64,000 nt of DNA from positions 1 through 64,000 of the forward strand of contig CAJOFD010000001.1 of the NCBI GenBank assembly GCA_905233585.1, in the 5' to 3' direction. The stretch's first letter is position 1. Every line of letters begins with the position of its first letter. This document shows positions 42,101 to 48,560 of the stretch, piece after piece. The translations under genes were made by a program, and so were the position numbers. A model generated the notes under the pieces. The model saw only the letters and a list, made by a program, of their open reading frames with translations. It had not been told where the DNA came from and ran no database searches. Source of the stretch: an uncultured Bacteroidales bacterium. GTDB lineage: Bacteria > Bacteroidota > Bacteroidia > Bacteroidales > WCHB1-69.

Positions 42101-44582
42101 AGAAAATAACATTATAGTGGGCAAATCTACAAATAGTAATTTTGCTATAAATACAACAACGGCAATTTGGGCATTAAGTTGTATAAAAGCCGATTACAAT
42201 TGTTATATTGGCTCGTTTGGCAGTAGTGGTATTGCTACATTAACTTCATGGCAACAGCAAACAGGCAAGGATTTACATTCTGTAACAACAATGCCTATCT
42301 TTAAAGATACTTCTAAAAATTTGGATATTAGCAATTATATTGTATATAAAGCCCCTAATACCAAATCTATATTACAAGATATAGAGGGCAAGTATCGAGG
42401 CAACATCACAACAATGGGAGCCTATGATGAAGATGCTGTTAATATAGCTTATTCAGATTTACAGATTTTAGATATTCCTACTCCCGATGAACTTTGTCAG
42501 CAAACACATATTCCTGTTATTGTTAATATTATTAACAATGGTTTAAAGGTAGATTTTGCAAAAGATTCTCTAAAAATATTAGTAGAGATTGTTGGTCCTA
42601 ATAGCTATTGTTATGATACCGTTTTACATAATGGTACGATAGCTTATCAACAACAATTAAAACTACAATTGATTGAAAATATGGACGTAACGATACCGGG
42701 GACCTATCATATCAAAATCTTCCTAACTTGTCCTGCTGATAGTATTTTGACAAATGACACAATGGCAACAAATCATGTTGTATATCGTGTGATATTGCCA
42801 TGGGAAGAAGATTTTGCAAATGGTTTTCCATACGAAATGCGACAGGGTGAAAGCAATTCCCTTGCAACATGGCATATCGTTCAAGGCACAAATGCAGGGG
42901 TGGGGTCTCAATATGGCAATAGTATGTTTGCTTATGATGGTAGTCGAGGAAATATCAGCCAAATATTGATTCGTTCAGTAGATTTTAGTAAGGATTACAA
43001 ACCGACATTGGATTTTTGGTATTATCATGATACTATGGCCGCTTATGGTGCTTTGGGTGATTATACAATTGTCAAATATACGCTAGATGGAGGAATAACC
43101 TATACAAATCTAATGCAGGTAAAGAAAAATAATGGTGTTGATATGGGTTGGAAACAATATAGTGTAAATATGGATTCTGTTATTGGCGAATCTTGTGTGG
43201 TGGTTGCTTTTGAAGCCATGCGAAGATCGCCGGCTACATACGATGGAACTCAATATATTGACAAAGTCAGATTCTATGGAAAACAAGATATTGCTATTGG
43301 TGAAATTATCACCAATGAAATGACAACCTGTAATCAAATAACAGATATTGATGTAGTTATTGAAAATACAACAAATCAACAAATTGACTTCAATAGTCAA
43401 CCGACGCAATTGGAGGTTAATATTATCGGTGCAACACCACAAACTATAACAATTGCTTTGGATAGTGGAGTGTTTGAACCATTGAAAAAAGATACGATTT
43501 CCATAGCAAAGAATCTCTCATTGTCTCAAGGAAATAATCTGATTGTTGCTAAAATTACACCCGCTATTGATGATTTTGCATATAATGATACATTATCAAA
43601 ATTGATGGATATTATGCCAAGTCTAACAATGCGTTTAGTCCAAGTGTCCGATGGAAATAATTGTGTTCCAGTTGGTATGAAAGTTCTTCAATCTATGACA
43701 ATCGAAAACAACGGAAATATGGACATGGAAGACTTGGTTGTTGTGTTGGAAGTGTCAAATTCAATGGGAAATATTATAGAAACTTTATATGATACCATTA
43801 TAGGAATACTGAAGGTTGATTCTATGATAAATTATACTTTCAAAAACACATATATTGTACCAAATGATGAACAATATAATGTTAAGGCAACCATCTTTCC
43901 AATCTGTAATGCAACTTTGACCTATCACGCAAGTGTTAATGAATGTATTAATTTGAATGATATTGAAATTGTGGAAATTTTAACACCTGTAGATGATAAT
44001 ATGTGTAGCAAAGTAGGGGATAACATCAAGATAAAGGTAAAATTGCGTAATAATAACCCTAATGAAGATGTTCGAAATGTAAGTTTGTATGCAAAAGTTG
44101 CTGATAATAATCAAAATAATATCGGTAATTGGACAGAATCCATAGATGATATTTCCGCTAATACTGATATTGATTTTGAATTTCCGACTTCGTTCTCTGT
44201 TCCAAATGTTGCCAATTACACAGTAACTGTTTATTTAGTAGGCAATTCAGACGTGAATAATAGTAACGATACGGTAAGCGTAACAAAATGTACGAATTTG
44301 GGCATTGAAACAGCAAACATAAGCGGCATTTCGATGAATCAAAATATACCGAATCCAGCCAACGAAAAAACAAGTGTGGACTACACCGTTCCAGCAGACG
44401 GCAAAGTAATGTTTAACATTATGACGGTAACAGGGCAAATACTCTACACAGAAGAAGTAAGCGCGATGGCAGGAGAAAATCAAGTTGAGTTTAATACTGC
44501 AAATATGGCTTCGGGCATATATTTCTATACAATGACATATCAAGGTCAGCGAATAGTTAAGAAAATGACCATAGAAAAATAA
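36156..44582 (+). CDS. Giant secreted protein with T9SS type A sorting domain
   Basis: A 2808-residue exported protein. Signal peptide to about residue 22 (Val-Thr-Asn-Ala-Gln). After an N-terminal strand-rich domain, a unit of about 800 residues occurs twice (about 512-1310 and 1314-2100): a CARDB-like domain (Leu-Gly-Trp-Ser-Leu-Asn-Gly), a domain beginning Asp-Thr-Val-Tyr-x-Thr-Gly-Pro, a second CARDB-like domain, and a parallel beta-helix (Asn-Ile-Glu-Ile-Ala-Gly). A jelly-roll-like part (about 2210-2390) and more CARDB-like domains follow. The last ~80 residues are the Por sorting domain (Asn-Ile-Pro-Asn-Pro-Ala-Asn-Glu ... Gly-Ile-Tyr-Phe-Tyr ... Lys-Lys-Met). It should cross the outer membrane by T9SS and stay on the surface. 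No catalytic site is recognised. Confidence 0.93.
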   Translation: MKRKLYVLFFGMIFSLHVTNAQSVVVGSENFDGVSHTFTAKGWEQTSEYSVSGVQSIYGEVPFRKGDSIILTSPWYDFTNYGYISLRFFHICKIATTDIVKIQFRVDAIGQQGQWKDIPANSYLGNAQNFKNKGFNATSYSQWQGSDSLAIPTQNWWQEELFDLSNQVSYDRAQIRFILQKATDDPTEINYGWLIDNITVIGSSSEIREPMVQIYGKPIDTVYYAGPYTINAKVATRTPAKIVAPTLYYTVENAELGFLHDSIVMTNMSGDSLWLATIPQYVIGTKIHYLLVGKDTVGNMAYDSGGFVSQVMPHNFHRDSIMVGTNTNGIPRLSTTPLSPKAYYCSKVLYLDSMIAPERKASIIKGMAFVSSSNSLSAAYTCHIKIYLKATDLAFVEPHSGAIDPIAEGATEVYDGFVDFHKGWNSFYFDKKFILPAGKNLIYYVVDNNDRVNSCATNFYWCRNDVPYPANTYAFLNCNATAYSYSANALTAVPTTMFYFDKDIKDSNSVAMLNINIADTVVLSPALPQPIMVQIQNLGTSPLTSAVLGWSLNGMLQDSNIQWSGNLSAYLNSTPFQIGTYHQRLNENDTIKVWVNMPNGIVDTNRFDDTLTKIVFGSADIVLSWTQKPNDTVYYTGPHDIELYAFSKNNQNLPNLSLIYYYTDTNDVVLGGDTLPLTNNGNIYKTFIPNIPYYSKVYYSVSCLDYLNNASSLAGFFYIDQQIDTAVVFDNSVSLDNVVSPLIQTNLSAGNYPIKVVVHNRGKNNLTSCVIGYTIDGQQTPIIMNWIGNLLPDFVDTVTIGTYTAISGQINTLKTWVSMPNNVMDSLNTDDTLMVSVFSCDTALSGTYRVGNSSDAKFTDFHDFTKSALSCGVNGKVVLEVETGRYSEMDFRPFAQYKVINQNDTIMVRSLSGNASDVVFASDGNVVTLDNSKNIYLKNITIDASAGTMAGIDMLRNCDNIEIAGCVINANAITSTVASACGIRCFGDNNNYMPMGNIRIKNNTFNNGVFAIDFNYAYSDTQKYISLIGNTFNFLQTGIRAFAWGSYATQFDWIADNVFIAQPATRQQVAINMDGNSYIDSGMVRNKILFNGHNTSGAGIQLSNCKGTTTGQMALVANNEIRKISGSGTFNGLHADRNNAYICYNSIYAGGSGIARAIYFNDGISTCQNYIMHNICVAASSHATNHAIYAANVYYAQRTYGNILEDNVYYSTGANLFYAGGNINDLDTWKKTLTYQGLVNGVQVYFKNDTNSIVSQPNFMDITEDLNIYNYRDYYDSNTIALNADIRNMPRGIVSSKGAYTLPTYNLNTSVSLDDIVSLSDTVIVLPSRQMPLVAKITNRGNNRLTSATLGWSLNGIMQNNNITWNGNLQKDSSVVFQMATYTAKLNDFDTISVWVDNPNGQVDTNHFDDTLIFVVYHTPDIELVWIQKNEDTVYSTGPYHISVKARSITHQFVSNIQLMYYYTDTNNVVARAITLNMNNKGYGIWSATIPNLPFCSLVNYRVNAIDYKGNTISLSDSYYIKQENVSLSDYSVALESVVSPLQMQSLTIGSHPIKVVIRNKGRKNLTACVLAYSINGQMPITLNWTGNLPTDYVDTITLGNYNAVAGNLDMITTWVAQPNNVVDVLSDDDTLYTSVFACGNALSGIYRMGNSSTANFTTFEHFLATSQHCGINGQVVLEIEKGTYSALDLRPLASIMQSTDTLVFVAADRNAKDVVFASDTSVVTMDGNQNIYCQYLTLDATPGIGCGVNLSPQMFPTASNNIEFNHCIIRLNDTTKNLSCAGVYFVTPQTYSNGTNDYSIRILNNEISGGGCGLSFYCANNNMITVRGNKIYNFYKRGIYGNYNTKFDYIADNEIISRQHEDAITGEFTGDLNTMGIFLRYSCRVDGGIERNKINMRSPGAGIVFYMTINSPSTGGKGNALIANNEIRGYCESSNINCFGMNLYSDLFDVQNNTLYYYGNAPYRGIAISSQNNFAQGNVSVENNIIVGKSTNSNFAINTTTAIWALSCIKADYNCYIGSFGSSGIATLTSWQQQTGKDLHSVTTMPIFKDTSKNLDISNYIVYKAPNTKSILQDIEGKYRGNITTMGAYDEDAVNIAYSDLQILDIPTPDELCQQTHIPVIVNIINNGLKVDFAKDSLKILVEIVGPNSYCYDTVLHNGTIAYQQQLKLQLIENMDVTIPGTYHIKIFLTCPADSILTNDTMATNHVVYRVILPWEEDFANGFPYEMRQGESNSLATWHIVQGTNAGVGSQYGNSMFAYDGSRGNISQILIRSVDFSKDYKPTLDFWYYHDTMAAYGALGDYTIVKYTLDGGITYTNLMQVKKNNGVDMGWKQYSVNMDSVIGESCVVVAFEAMRRSPATYDGTQYIDKVRFYGKQDIAIGEIITNEMTTCNQITDIDVVIENTTNQQIDFNSQPTQLEVNIIGATPQTITIALDSGVFEPLKKDTISIAKNLSLSQGNNLIVAKITPAIDDFAYNDTLSKLMDIMPSLTMRLVQVSDGNNCVPVGMKVLQSMTIENNGNMDMEDLVVVLEVSNSMGNIIETLYDTIIGILKVDSMINYTFKNTYIVPNDEQYNVKATIFPICNATLTYHASVNECINLNDIEIVEILTPVDDNMCSKVGDNIKIKVKLRNNNPNEDVRNVSLYAKVADNNQNNIGNWTESIDDISANTDIDFEFPTSFSVPNVANYTVTVYLVGNSDVNNSNDTVSVTKCTNLGIETANISGISMNQNIPNPANEKTSVDYTVPADGKVMFNIMTVTGQILYTEEVSAMAGENQVEFNTANMASGIYFYTMTYQGQRIVKKMTIEK
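37690..42480 (+). repeat. Internal tandem repeat of about 2.4 kb in the cargo gene
   Basis: Matching landmarks recur 2397-2406 bases apart: the Asp-Thr-Val start of the CARDB-like domain (37710 and 40116) and the Ala-Leu-Ser-Gly-x-Tyr-Arg block (38673 and 41070). The copies have diverged in sequence but keep domain order and length. Confidence 0.8.
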
Positions 44583-44602
44583 AAATATTTTTTCATTTTT
44601 TA

Positions 44603-44634
44603 GTACCACTCTAAGTAGAGTGGTACTTTTTTTT
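44603..44634 (+). terminator. Terminator after the giant cargo gene
   Basis: GTACCACTCT (44603-44612), AAGT, AGAGTGGTAC (44617-44626), then eight T. Perfect ten-base stem. Confidence 0.92.
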
Positions 44635-44682
44635 ACAAGAAATTAGAGATAAACTTCTGTTAAAGTGTAGAAAAATATGTCT

Positions 44683-45141
44683 TCAAATTTTTGGTTTATT
44701 GATAATTTCAGATAGATTGTTGCAACCATCAAAGGCGTGGACACAAATTTCCTCTAATGAATCATTGCATACTACTTTTTTCAAATTTTTACAATCTTTG
44801 AAAGCGTAGGGGGGAATAAATTTTACATTTTCAGGGAGAATAATTTCTTCAATACCACATCGAACGAATGTGTATTGCCATAGGTTCTCAAGTTTTGCAG
44901 GTAGTTGAATGTGACGGAGATTTGTACAACCGTCAAATAAAAAACCACCCATAAAACAGATGTCATTAGGTAAAATAACGGAGGTGATTTCTTGATGACC
45001 ACTGAAAAGACCATCAAATAACATTGTTACGGACTTTCCCCATTGTATGTCAGGTACTTTTATTTCAGGTTCATTACCAGTATATTGTAATGCGCCATAC
45101 GTATCTGTTTCTGGAATATATTTAAAATAAAACTCTTGCAT
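44683..45141 (-). CDS. Leucine-rich repeat protein, BspA-like (LRR_5)
   Basis: A 152-residue protein made largely of BspA-type repeats: Ile-Thr-Ser-Val-Ile-Leu-Pro, Phe-Asp-Gly-Cys-Thr-Asn-Leu-Arg-His-Ile-Gln-Leu-Pro, Phe-Lys-Asp-Cys-Lys-Asn-Leu-Lys-Lys-Val and Phe-Asp-Gly-Cys-Asn-Asn-Leu, each about 23 residues long. There is no signal peptide, so unlike most BspA-like proteins it should be cytoplasmic. Such repeats bind proteins. It starts 11 bases after the flavin-oxidase gene upstream, probably as one transcript. Confidence 0.8.
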   Translation of the reverse strand: MQEFYFKYIPETDTYGALQYTGNEPEIKVPDIQWGKSVTMLFDGLFSGHQEITSVILPNDICFMGGFLFDGCTNLRHIQLPAKLENLWQYTFVRCGIEEIILPENVKFIPPYAFKDCKNLKKVVCNDSLEEICVHAFDGCNNLSEIINKPKI

Positions 45142-45152
45142 ATATTGTGAAA

Positions 45153-45623
45153 TTATATTTGATACATACCAAATTTTTCTCCGACAAAACCACCTTTCAT
45201 TGTTTGTTTTTCTAAATCGAAATGTAGCATCATGGGTGGCGTTGGATTAAGGTTATAGTAGTCCATTTCTTTAATTTTTAGATAGAAATAGGTGAGTTTT
45301 TGATAGTTGGTATATAAACGAGACAATACTTCGTTGTTTTTGTATATCCATTGTTGAATATCATCGGGAACTTCAAAGTTTACAACTCCCATGCAACGGA
45401 CGGAAATTTTGTCTGCATTAGCCAAAATTTCAATATTTGGATTGTTTTTCAATTCTTTGTAAACGTTCTTTTGGGGGGAAGTCGCAAAATACAAAGTCGT
45501 TTTTGCTTGTTTCATTATCTGAAAAACGCGAATTTTAGGAAAGTTATCCTCGCATGTGGCGAAAGCAACCTCATAATGCTCCCGAAGGAAATTTAACGCT
45601 TGCTGTAACATTTTTACTTGCAT
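45153..45623 (-). CDS. Pyridoxamine 5'-phosphate oxidase family protein
   Basis: A 156-residue split-barrel flavin-binding protein. Seen: Tyr-Glu-Val-Ala-Phe-Ala-Thr-Cys-Glu near 17, Pro-Lys-Ile-Arg-Val-Phe-Gln near 28, Leu-Tyr-Phe-Ala-Thr-Ser near 43, Lys-Asn-Val-Tyr-Lys-Glu-Leu-Lys-Asn-Asn-Pro near 52 and a Phe-Val-Gly-Glu-Lys-Phe-Gly near the C terminus. The group includes flavin reductases and NimA-like proteins; the substrate is unknown. A TAATTTTG element lies 18 bases upstream of the start (45641-45648). Confidence 0.85.
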   Translation of the reverse strand: MQVKMLQQALNFLREHYEVAFATCEDNFPKIRVFQIMKQAKTTLYFATSPQKNVYKELKNNPNIEILANADKISVRCMGVVNFEVPDDIQQWIYKNNEVLSRLYTNYQKLTYFYLKIKEMDYYNLNPTPPMMLHFDLEKQTMKGGFVGEKFGMYQI

Positions 45624-45650
45624 TTAATGATTTGATGTTGCAAAATTACT

Positions 45651-45680
45651 AAAAACCCCGAACATTTGCATTGTTCGGGA
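45651..45680 (-). terminator. Terminator after the SnoaL gene
   Basis: CCCGAACA (45657-45664) pairs with TGTTCGGG (45672-45679); on the minus strand it is followed by GTTTTT. It marks the boundary where GC-rich DNA begins. Confidence 0.85.
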
Positions 45681-45700
45681 CTATGAAGATAACGATTATC

Positions 45701-46483
45701 TTAGAAGTTGAACTTGCCGTTCTGGTGTTTCCACTCACTTTCGGGGGCGATGGTCTCCATCACGTCCCAATGTTCGGCGATTTTGCCGTTCTCGACGCGG
45801 AAGAGGTCGTAGTAGCTGGTGGGCTGGTCGGCGAACTTTCCCTCACTTACGGCCAGCACGAAATTTCCGCAACCAAGAATCTTGTGGATAGTGAAGTACT
45901 CCATCTTGACGCCCTGCTCGGCCATGGCGGCGAGGGCGGCACCGAGACCGTCAAGCCCGTCGGCGATAGCGGTGTTGTGCTGGATGTAGGTGTTGCCGTC
46001 GAAGTAGCTGGTCAGGTTTTCGGGGTGCTGTCCCATCAGCACATCCTGCACGAAGTTGCGCACAAGCGTCTTGTTGGCCTCGGTTTTATCAAGGTCTTTC
46101 ATCTCGGTGGTGCCATCGAACGGAGTGCGTCCGCTGGGATTCTTCTCGCCTTTGTAGGCCATCAGGTTGTCCCAATGCTCCACTATTTTGCCGTCCTCGA
46201 AGCGGAAGATGTCGAAGCCGGCCTTGGGGCCGTAAAAATTATAGTCAGTCTGGCAGACCACGAAGTCGCCGTCCTCGAAGGCACGGACGGTATTCACTTT
46301 GGCTTTCTCGGGGAAGTCGGCCAACCCTGCGAGGGCGGCGCCGAAACCGTCCAAACCATCGGCCACGGTGAGGTTGTGCTGTTTGTAATTTCCGGCATTG
46401 ACGTAGGCAATGGATTCGTTGTCGCCGGTTTCGATTGCTTTCAGAAGGGCCACGGCCTTCTCTTTGTTTGATAATGTAGTCAT
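45701..46483 (-). CDS. Double SnoaL/NTF2-like domain protein
   Basis: A 260-residue cytoplasmic protein of two SnoaL-like halves (about 10-125 and 135-258). Each half has a Gln/His motif (Tyr-Lys-Gln-His-Asn near 33; Tyr-Ile-Gln-His-Asn near 168), a Gly-Leu-Asp-Gly-Phe/Leu-Gly-Ala-Ala-Leu block, Phe-Val-Val-Cys or Phe-Val-Leu-Ala, Asp-Ile/Leu-Phe-Arg and Glu-His-Trp-Asp. SnoaL proteins are small polyketide cyclases, isomerases or unknown catalysts. The gene is strongly GC-rich compared with its surroundings and is divergent in base composition, which points to transfer. It follows the AraC regulator gene upstream on the same strand. Confidence 0.88.
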   Translation of the reverse strand: MTTLSNKEKAVALLKAIETGDNESIAYVNAGNYKQHNLTVADGLDGFGAALAGLADFPEKAKVNTVRAFEDGDFVVCQTDYNFYGPKAGFDIFRFEDGKIVEHWDNLMAYKGEKNPSGRTPFDGTTEMKDLDKTEANKTLVRNFVQDVLMGQHPENLTSYFDGNTYIQHNTAIADGLDGLGAALAAMAEQGVKMEYFTIHKILGCGNFVLAVSEGKFADQPTSYYDLFRVENGKIAEHWDVMETIAPESEWKHQNGKFNF

Positions 46484-46540
46484 TTAATTACTTGATTTTA
46501 AAAGATTTAACAATAACTATCGTCTTTATTTTTGACGATG

Positions 46541-46571
46541 CAAAATTACAACCGTTATTGCGGCTGACCAA
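46541..46571 (-). promoter_or_regulatory. Promoter of the SnoaL gene
   Basis: On the minus strand TTG (46571-46569), 20 bases, TAATTTTG (46548-46541), about 58 bases before the start. A Bacteroidota-type promoter inside the GC-rich segment suggests the donor was also a Bacteroidota member. Confidence 0.55.
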
Positions 46572-46592
46572 GTAATTAACAGGCAGAAAATG

Positions 46593-47450
46593 TCACTTTT
46601 CGGGACAATTGCGGAATTGGAGCGGTGTCTGTCCGACATACTTTGCGAAAGCCCTTGAAAAATAGGAAGGTGTGTCGAAACCCAGACGTTCAGAAATGTC
46701 GGCTACGGGCAAAGAGGTGTATCGTAACAGTCGGCAAGCCTCTTCCATGCGGCGGCACTGGATATAGCCCTTGGTGGATTGCCCCAAAGCTTGGCGCACA
46801 ATGCGGTTGAGGTAGTTGGCGGTCACACAAAGCTTGTCGGCATAGAACTCCACTCCTGTTTCTGTCATGAAATTCTCGTTTACCAATTTACGGAAACGCG
46901 TCAAGCGGGTCTCGCTGCTCGCCCGTTGCCGAGCCTCCACAGGTGCCGCCTTTTGCAACAATATCAACGTTTCATAGAGCATTGCACGAAGCAAATGACG
47001 GTCGCGGGCATGAGAAATCTCCAGTTGTATTTCCACAAAAAGACCTATTATCCTATTATACAATGTCTCGTCAAGCTTCACGTAGGGCGACTTTCTTTGA
47101 TGTGAGAAGTAGGAAAGGCCGTCAAGGAAATGCGGGTCGTTGAAAAATGAGAGCACAAAGTCTCGCTCGAATATCAGTTCCAACGAAGTCAGCCCACGGT
47201 CGTTTGCGACGGTGCAGACATCGCCCGGCCGGGCAAAAGCCACCAGCCCCTTCGTGGCGGTGCAGGGTATTCCGTCCACCTCCACGTCGCCCTCGCCGCC
47301 TGTAGTGAGCATCACGCCGTAGAACGACTGCCGGAGAGCATTGGCAAAATTCTTGCTGGCACGAATTGTATCGAGTGTCACCACGTCGATAAGCAGTTCG
47401 TCACCGTACTTGTCCTTGTGAAATTTTATGACCGGAATGTTCGTTGCCAT
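46593..47450 (-). CDS. AraC-family transcriptional regulator
   Basis: A 285-residue regulator with an N-terminal cupin-like sensor part (about 20-150) and two C-terminal helix-turn-helix motifs. Seen near the end: Leu-Cys-Val-Thr-Ala-Asn-Tyr-Leu-Asn-Arg, Arg-Arg-Met-Glu-Glu-Ala-Cys-Arg-Leu-Leu-Arg-Tyr-Thr and Gly-Phe-Asp-Thr-Pro-Ser-Tyr-Phe-Ser-Arg-Ala-Phe-Ala-Lys-Tyr. It probably controls the SnoaL gene 109 bases downstream, with which it shares strand and high GC content. Its ligand is unknown. Confidence 0.93.
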   Translation of the reverse strand: MATNIPVIKFHKDKYGDELLIDVVTLDTIRASKNFANALRQSFYGVMLTTGGEGDVEVDGIPCTATKGLVAFARPGDVCTVANDRGLTSLELIFERDFVLSFFNDPHFLDGLSYFSHQRKSPYVKLDETLYNRIIGLFVEIQLEISHARDRHLLRAMLYETLILLQKAAPVEARQRASSETRLTRFRKLVNENFMTETGVEFYADKLCVTANYLNRIVRQALGQSTKGYIQCRRMEEACRLLRYTSLPVADISERLGFDTPSYFSRAFAKYVGQTPLQFRNCPEK

Positions 47451-47471
47451 AACATATCAATAATCGGAGCA

Positions 47472-47479
47472 CAAAATTA
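47472..47479 (-). promoter_or_regulatory. -7 promoter element for the AraC gene
   Basis: TAATTTTG on the minus strand, 22 bases before the start, next to the hairpin at 47488-47520. Confidence 0.4.
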
Positions 47480-47480
47480 C

Positions 47481-47520
47481 AAAAAAAATCCGCAACCGAA
47501 CTATCGCCCGAGTTGCGGAT
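47481..47520 (-). terminator. Hairpin with T run upstream of the AraC gene
   Basis: ATCCGCAAC (47488-47496) pairs with GTTGCGGAT (47512-47520); the minus-strand side ends in eight T (47488-47481). No minus-strand gene lies upstream, so it may be a leftover of the donor locus at the edge of the GC-rich segment. Confidence 0.65.
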
Positions 47521-47669
47521 CACGGCTACCGCACGAAAAAAAATCCCCATTGACCCTGTCCTTTTCACTGCATCCTGCTAGTTTTTAGCTGCAATTTTCA
47601 TTGTTTTTTTTAATAAACATCTGACAGACAAAAAGTTATCAATAATTTTCGTAAGTTATTAACAATCAG

Positions 47670-47832
47670 AAAGTTAAATTATTTTTGTATCTTATTCTTT
47701 TGTGTGGAAAAGGGATAATGATACATATAATTTTTAATTTCGTTAAAAAAAATGACAAATTGAAATATAAACGCTTATGGTGTACAAGAAATGAACAAAC
47801 AAGAAATGATTCAAACCGAAGGAGGATTTATT
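47670..47832 (+). repeat. Duplicated promoter and leader of the peptide precursor (decayed copy)
   Basis: This stretch is nearly identical to 48543-48703, covering the -7 element (TATTTTTG at 47680 and 48553), the 5' leader and the precursor's double-glycine leader. Only scattered bases differ. Similarity stops just after the double glycine. Confidence 0.9.
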
Positions 47833-47919
47833 CGAATTGTTAGCAAAATCACTATTGATCAATATATGAATTTTATGAACAATAAACCTATTGGCAGATT
47901 AATATATGTTCTGCTTTAA
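47752..47919 (+). pseudogene. Broken double-glycine peptide precursor
   Basis: Reading from the ATG homologous to the intact precursor gives Met-Thr-Asn-stop: the TTA-GAT of the intact gene is TGA-AAT here. The rest of the leader (Tyr-Gly-Val-Gln-Glu-Met-Asn-Lys-Gln-Glu-Met, then Gln-Thr-Glu-Gly-Gly) is intact, followed by about 30 residues unlike the intact core and a stop at 47917-47919. Starting at the inner Met would still give a 42-residue peptide with a shortened leader, so a residual product cannot be excluded. A hairpin (47885-47895 with 47924-47934) spans its end. Confidence 0.8.
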
Positions 47920-47953
47920 TTCCGCCAATAGGTTACACATAAATGTTATACAG

Positions 47954-48064
47954 AGTAAAAATATCATTGGTATGGATTTTTTCCATCGTTTTGTCCATTT
48001 GTTTTGGGATACTAAAAACAAGAAAGTGTATTTGTGGAATGATGAAGAATAAATGAAAAAAGGT
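47954..48064 (+). pseudogene. Tail of a second aspartic protease gene and start of a second exporter gene
   Basis: About 30 codons match the C-terminal end of the protease at 49494-50399 (Ile-Ile-Gly-Met-Asp-Phe-Phe ... Lys-Lys-Val-Tyr-Leu-Trp-Asn-Asp-Glu), with the same stop and the same adjacent ATG-AAA-AAA of the exporter gene at 48053. After that the sequence diverges. Both genes are otherwise missing, so an internal deletion joined the precursor remnant to the protease tail. Confidence 0.85.
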
Positions 48065-48212
48065 ATAATTAGCTATTTTTTGTAGATGATAAGATGTAAT
48101 TGTATGTAAAGTGTTAATTTTTATGCAAAATTACAATATTTTTTGTGGGATAAAGGTTGATTTTTGTAGTTTTTCTTATCTTAAAAATACTCGTAAACAC
48201 CTGAAATTCAGT

Positions 48213-48231
48213 AAAAAAAAAAAAAAAAAAA
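48213..48231 (+). repeat. Run of 19 A
   Basis: A homopolymer in the gap between the decayed locus and the structured element. Length may vary between reads or cells. Confidence 0.9.
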
Positions 48232-48264
48232 GTAAAAAATGAATTTAATTTATTTATTTTTTTA

Positions 48265-48272
48265 TATCTTTG
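48265..48272 (+). promoter_or_regulatory. Isolated -7 promoter element
   Basis: TATCTTTG followed by CA, as at the cargo and AMP nucleosidase promoters, but no gene begins soon after it. It could drive the plus strand of the structured element at 48341-48540. No -33 box is visible. Confidence 0.3.
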
Positions 48273-48383
48273 CAACGCAAAAATTTTAATAAAAATAAGA
48301 CCTATATGATTATTTTAATTGGAAAAAATAAATTTATTTCTTTGCTCCATCTATAATGTGCCTTGGTCGGTAGATGGAGCAAA

Positions 48384-48501
48384 AGTAAAAAAATGTGCCT
48401 TGCAGGAGAACGTTTCTTCGCACCTTTTCATAAAGAAGCAACGTTTCTCCTTCCACAGACACATTAGACTATCGTTTTCTTGTATGCGATAGCACAAGAA
48501 C
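48384..48501 (-). ncRNA. Candidate structured ncRNA between the two precursor copies
   Basis: On the minus strand a promoter-like pair (48508-48538) precedes TTCTTGT (48483-48477 side) and ACAAGAA hairpin arms (477-483 with 494-500), an alternative CTATCG/CGATAG pairing (48469-48474 with 48487-48492), and a long stem-loop: AATGTG/CACATT (48392-48397 with 48460-48465) enclosing GGAGAA/TTCTCC, CGTT/AACG and CTTC/GAAG. The final CACATT runs into a T tract, as in an intrinsic terminator. A further perfect 13-base stem lies just beyond (48341-48353 with 48371-48383). No known RNA family is recognised. No reading frame covers it. Confidence 0.45.
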
Positions 48502-48507
48502 CGAAAG

Positions 48508-48538
48508 CAAAGGTAGCACTTTTTTTCTTTCGGAGCAA
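48508..48538 (-). promoter_or_regulatory. Promoter of the candidate ncRNA
   Basis: On the minus strand TTG (48538-48536), 20 bases, TACCTTTG (48515-48508). Elements and spacing fit the Bacteroidota consensus; transcription would start near 48500. Confidence 0.45.
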
Positions 48539-48552
48539 GAAAAAGTTAATTT

Positions 48553-48560
48553 ATTTTTGT
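48553..48560 (+). promoter_or_regulatory. -7 promoter element for the peptide precursor
   Basis: TATTTTTG, conserved in the decayed copy at 47680-47687, 63 bases before the precursor ATG. Conservation in both copies supports a role. Confidence 0.45.

Noticed and set aside
45671..46471. Plus-strand 266-residue open frame
   Set aside because: It is antisense to the SnoaL gene in GC-rich DNA, where long shadow frames are expected. The minus-strand frame has clear family motifs and a promoter.
48469..48500. H-type pseudoknot
   Set aside because: CTATCG/CGATAG and TTCTTGT/ACAAGAA interlock, but only one base would have to cross a six-pair stem, so alternating hairpins are more likely than a stable pseudoknot.
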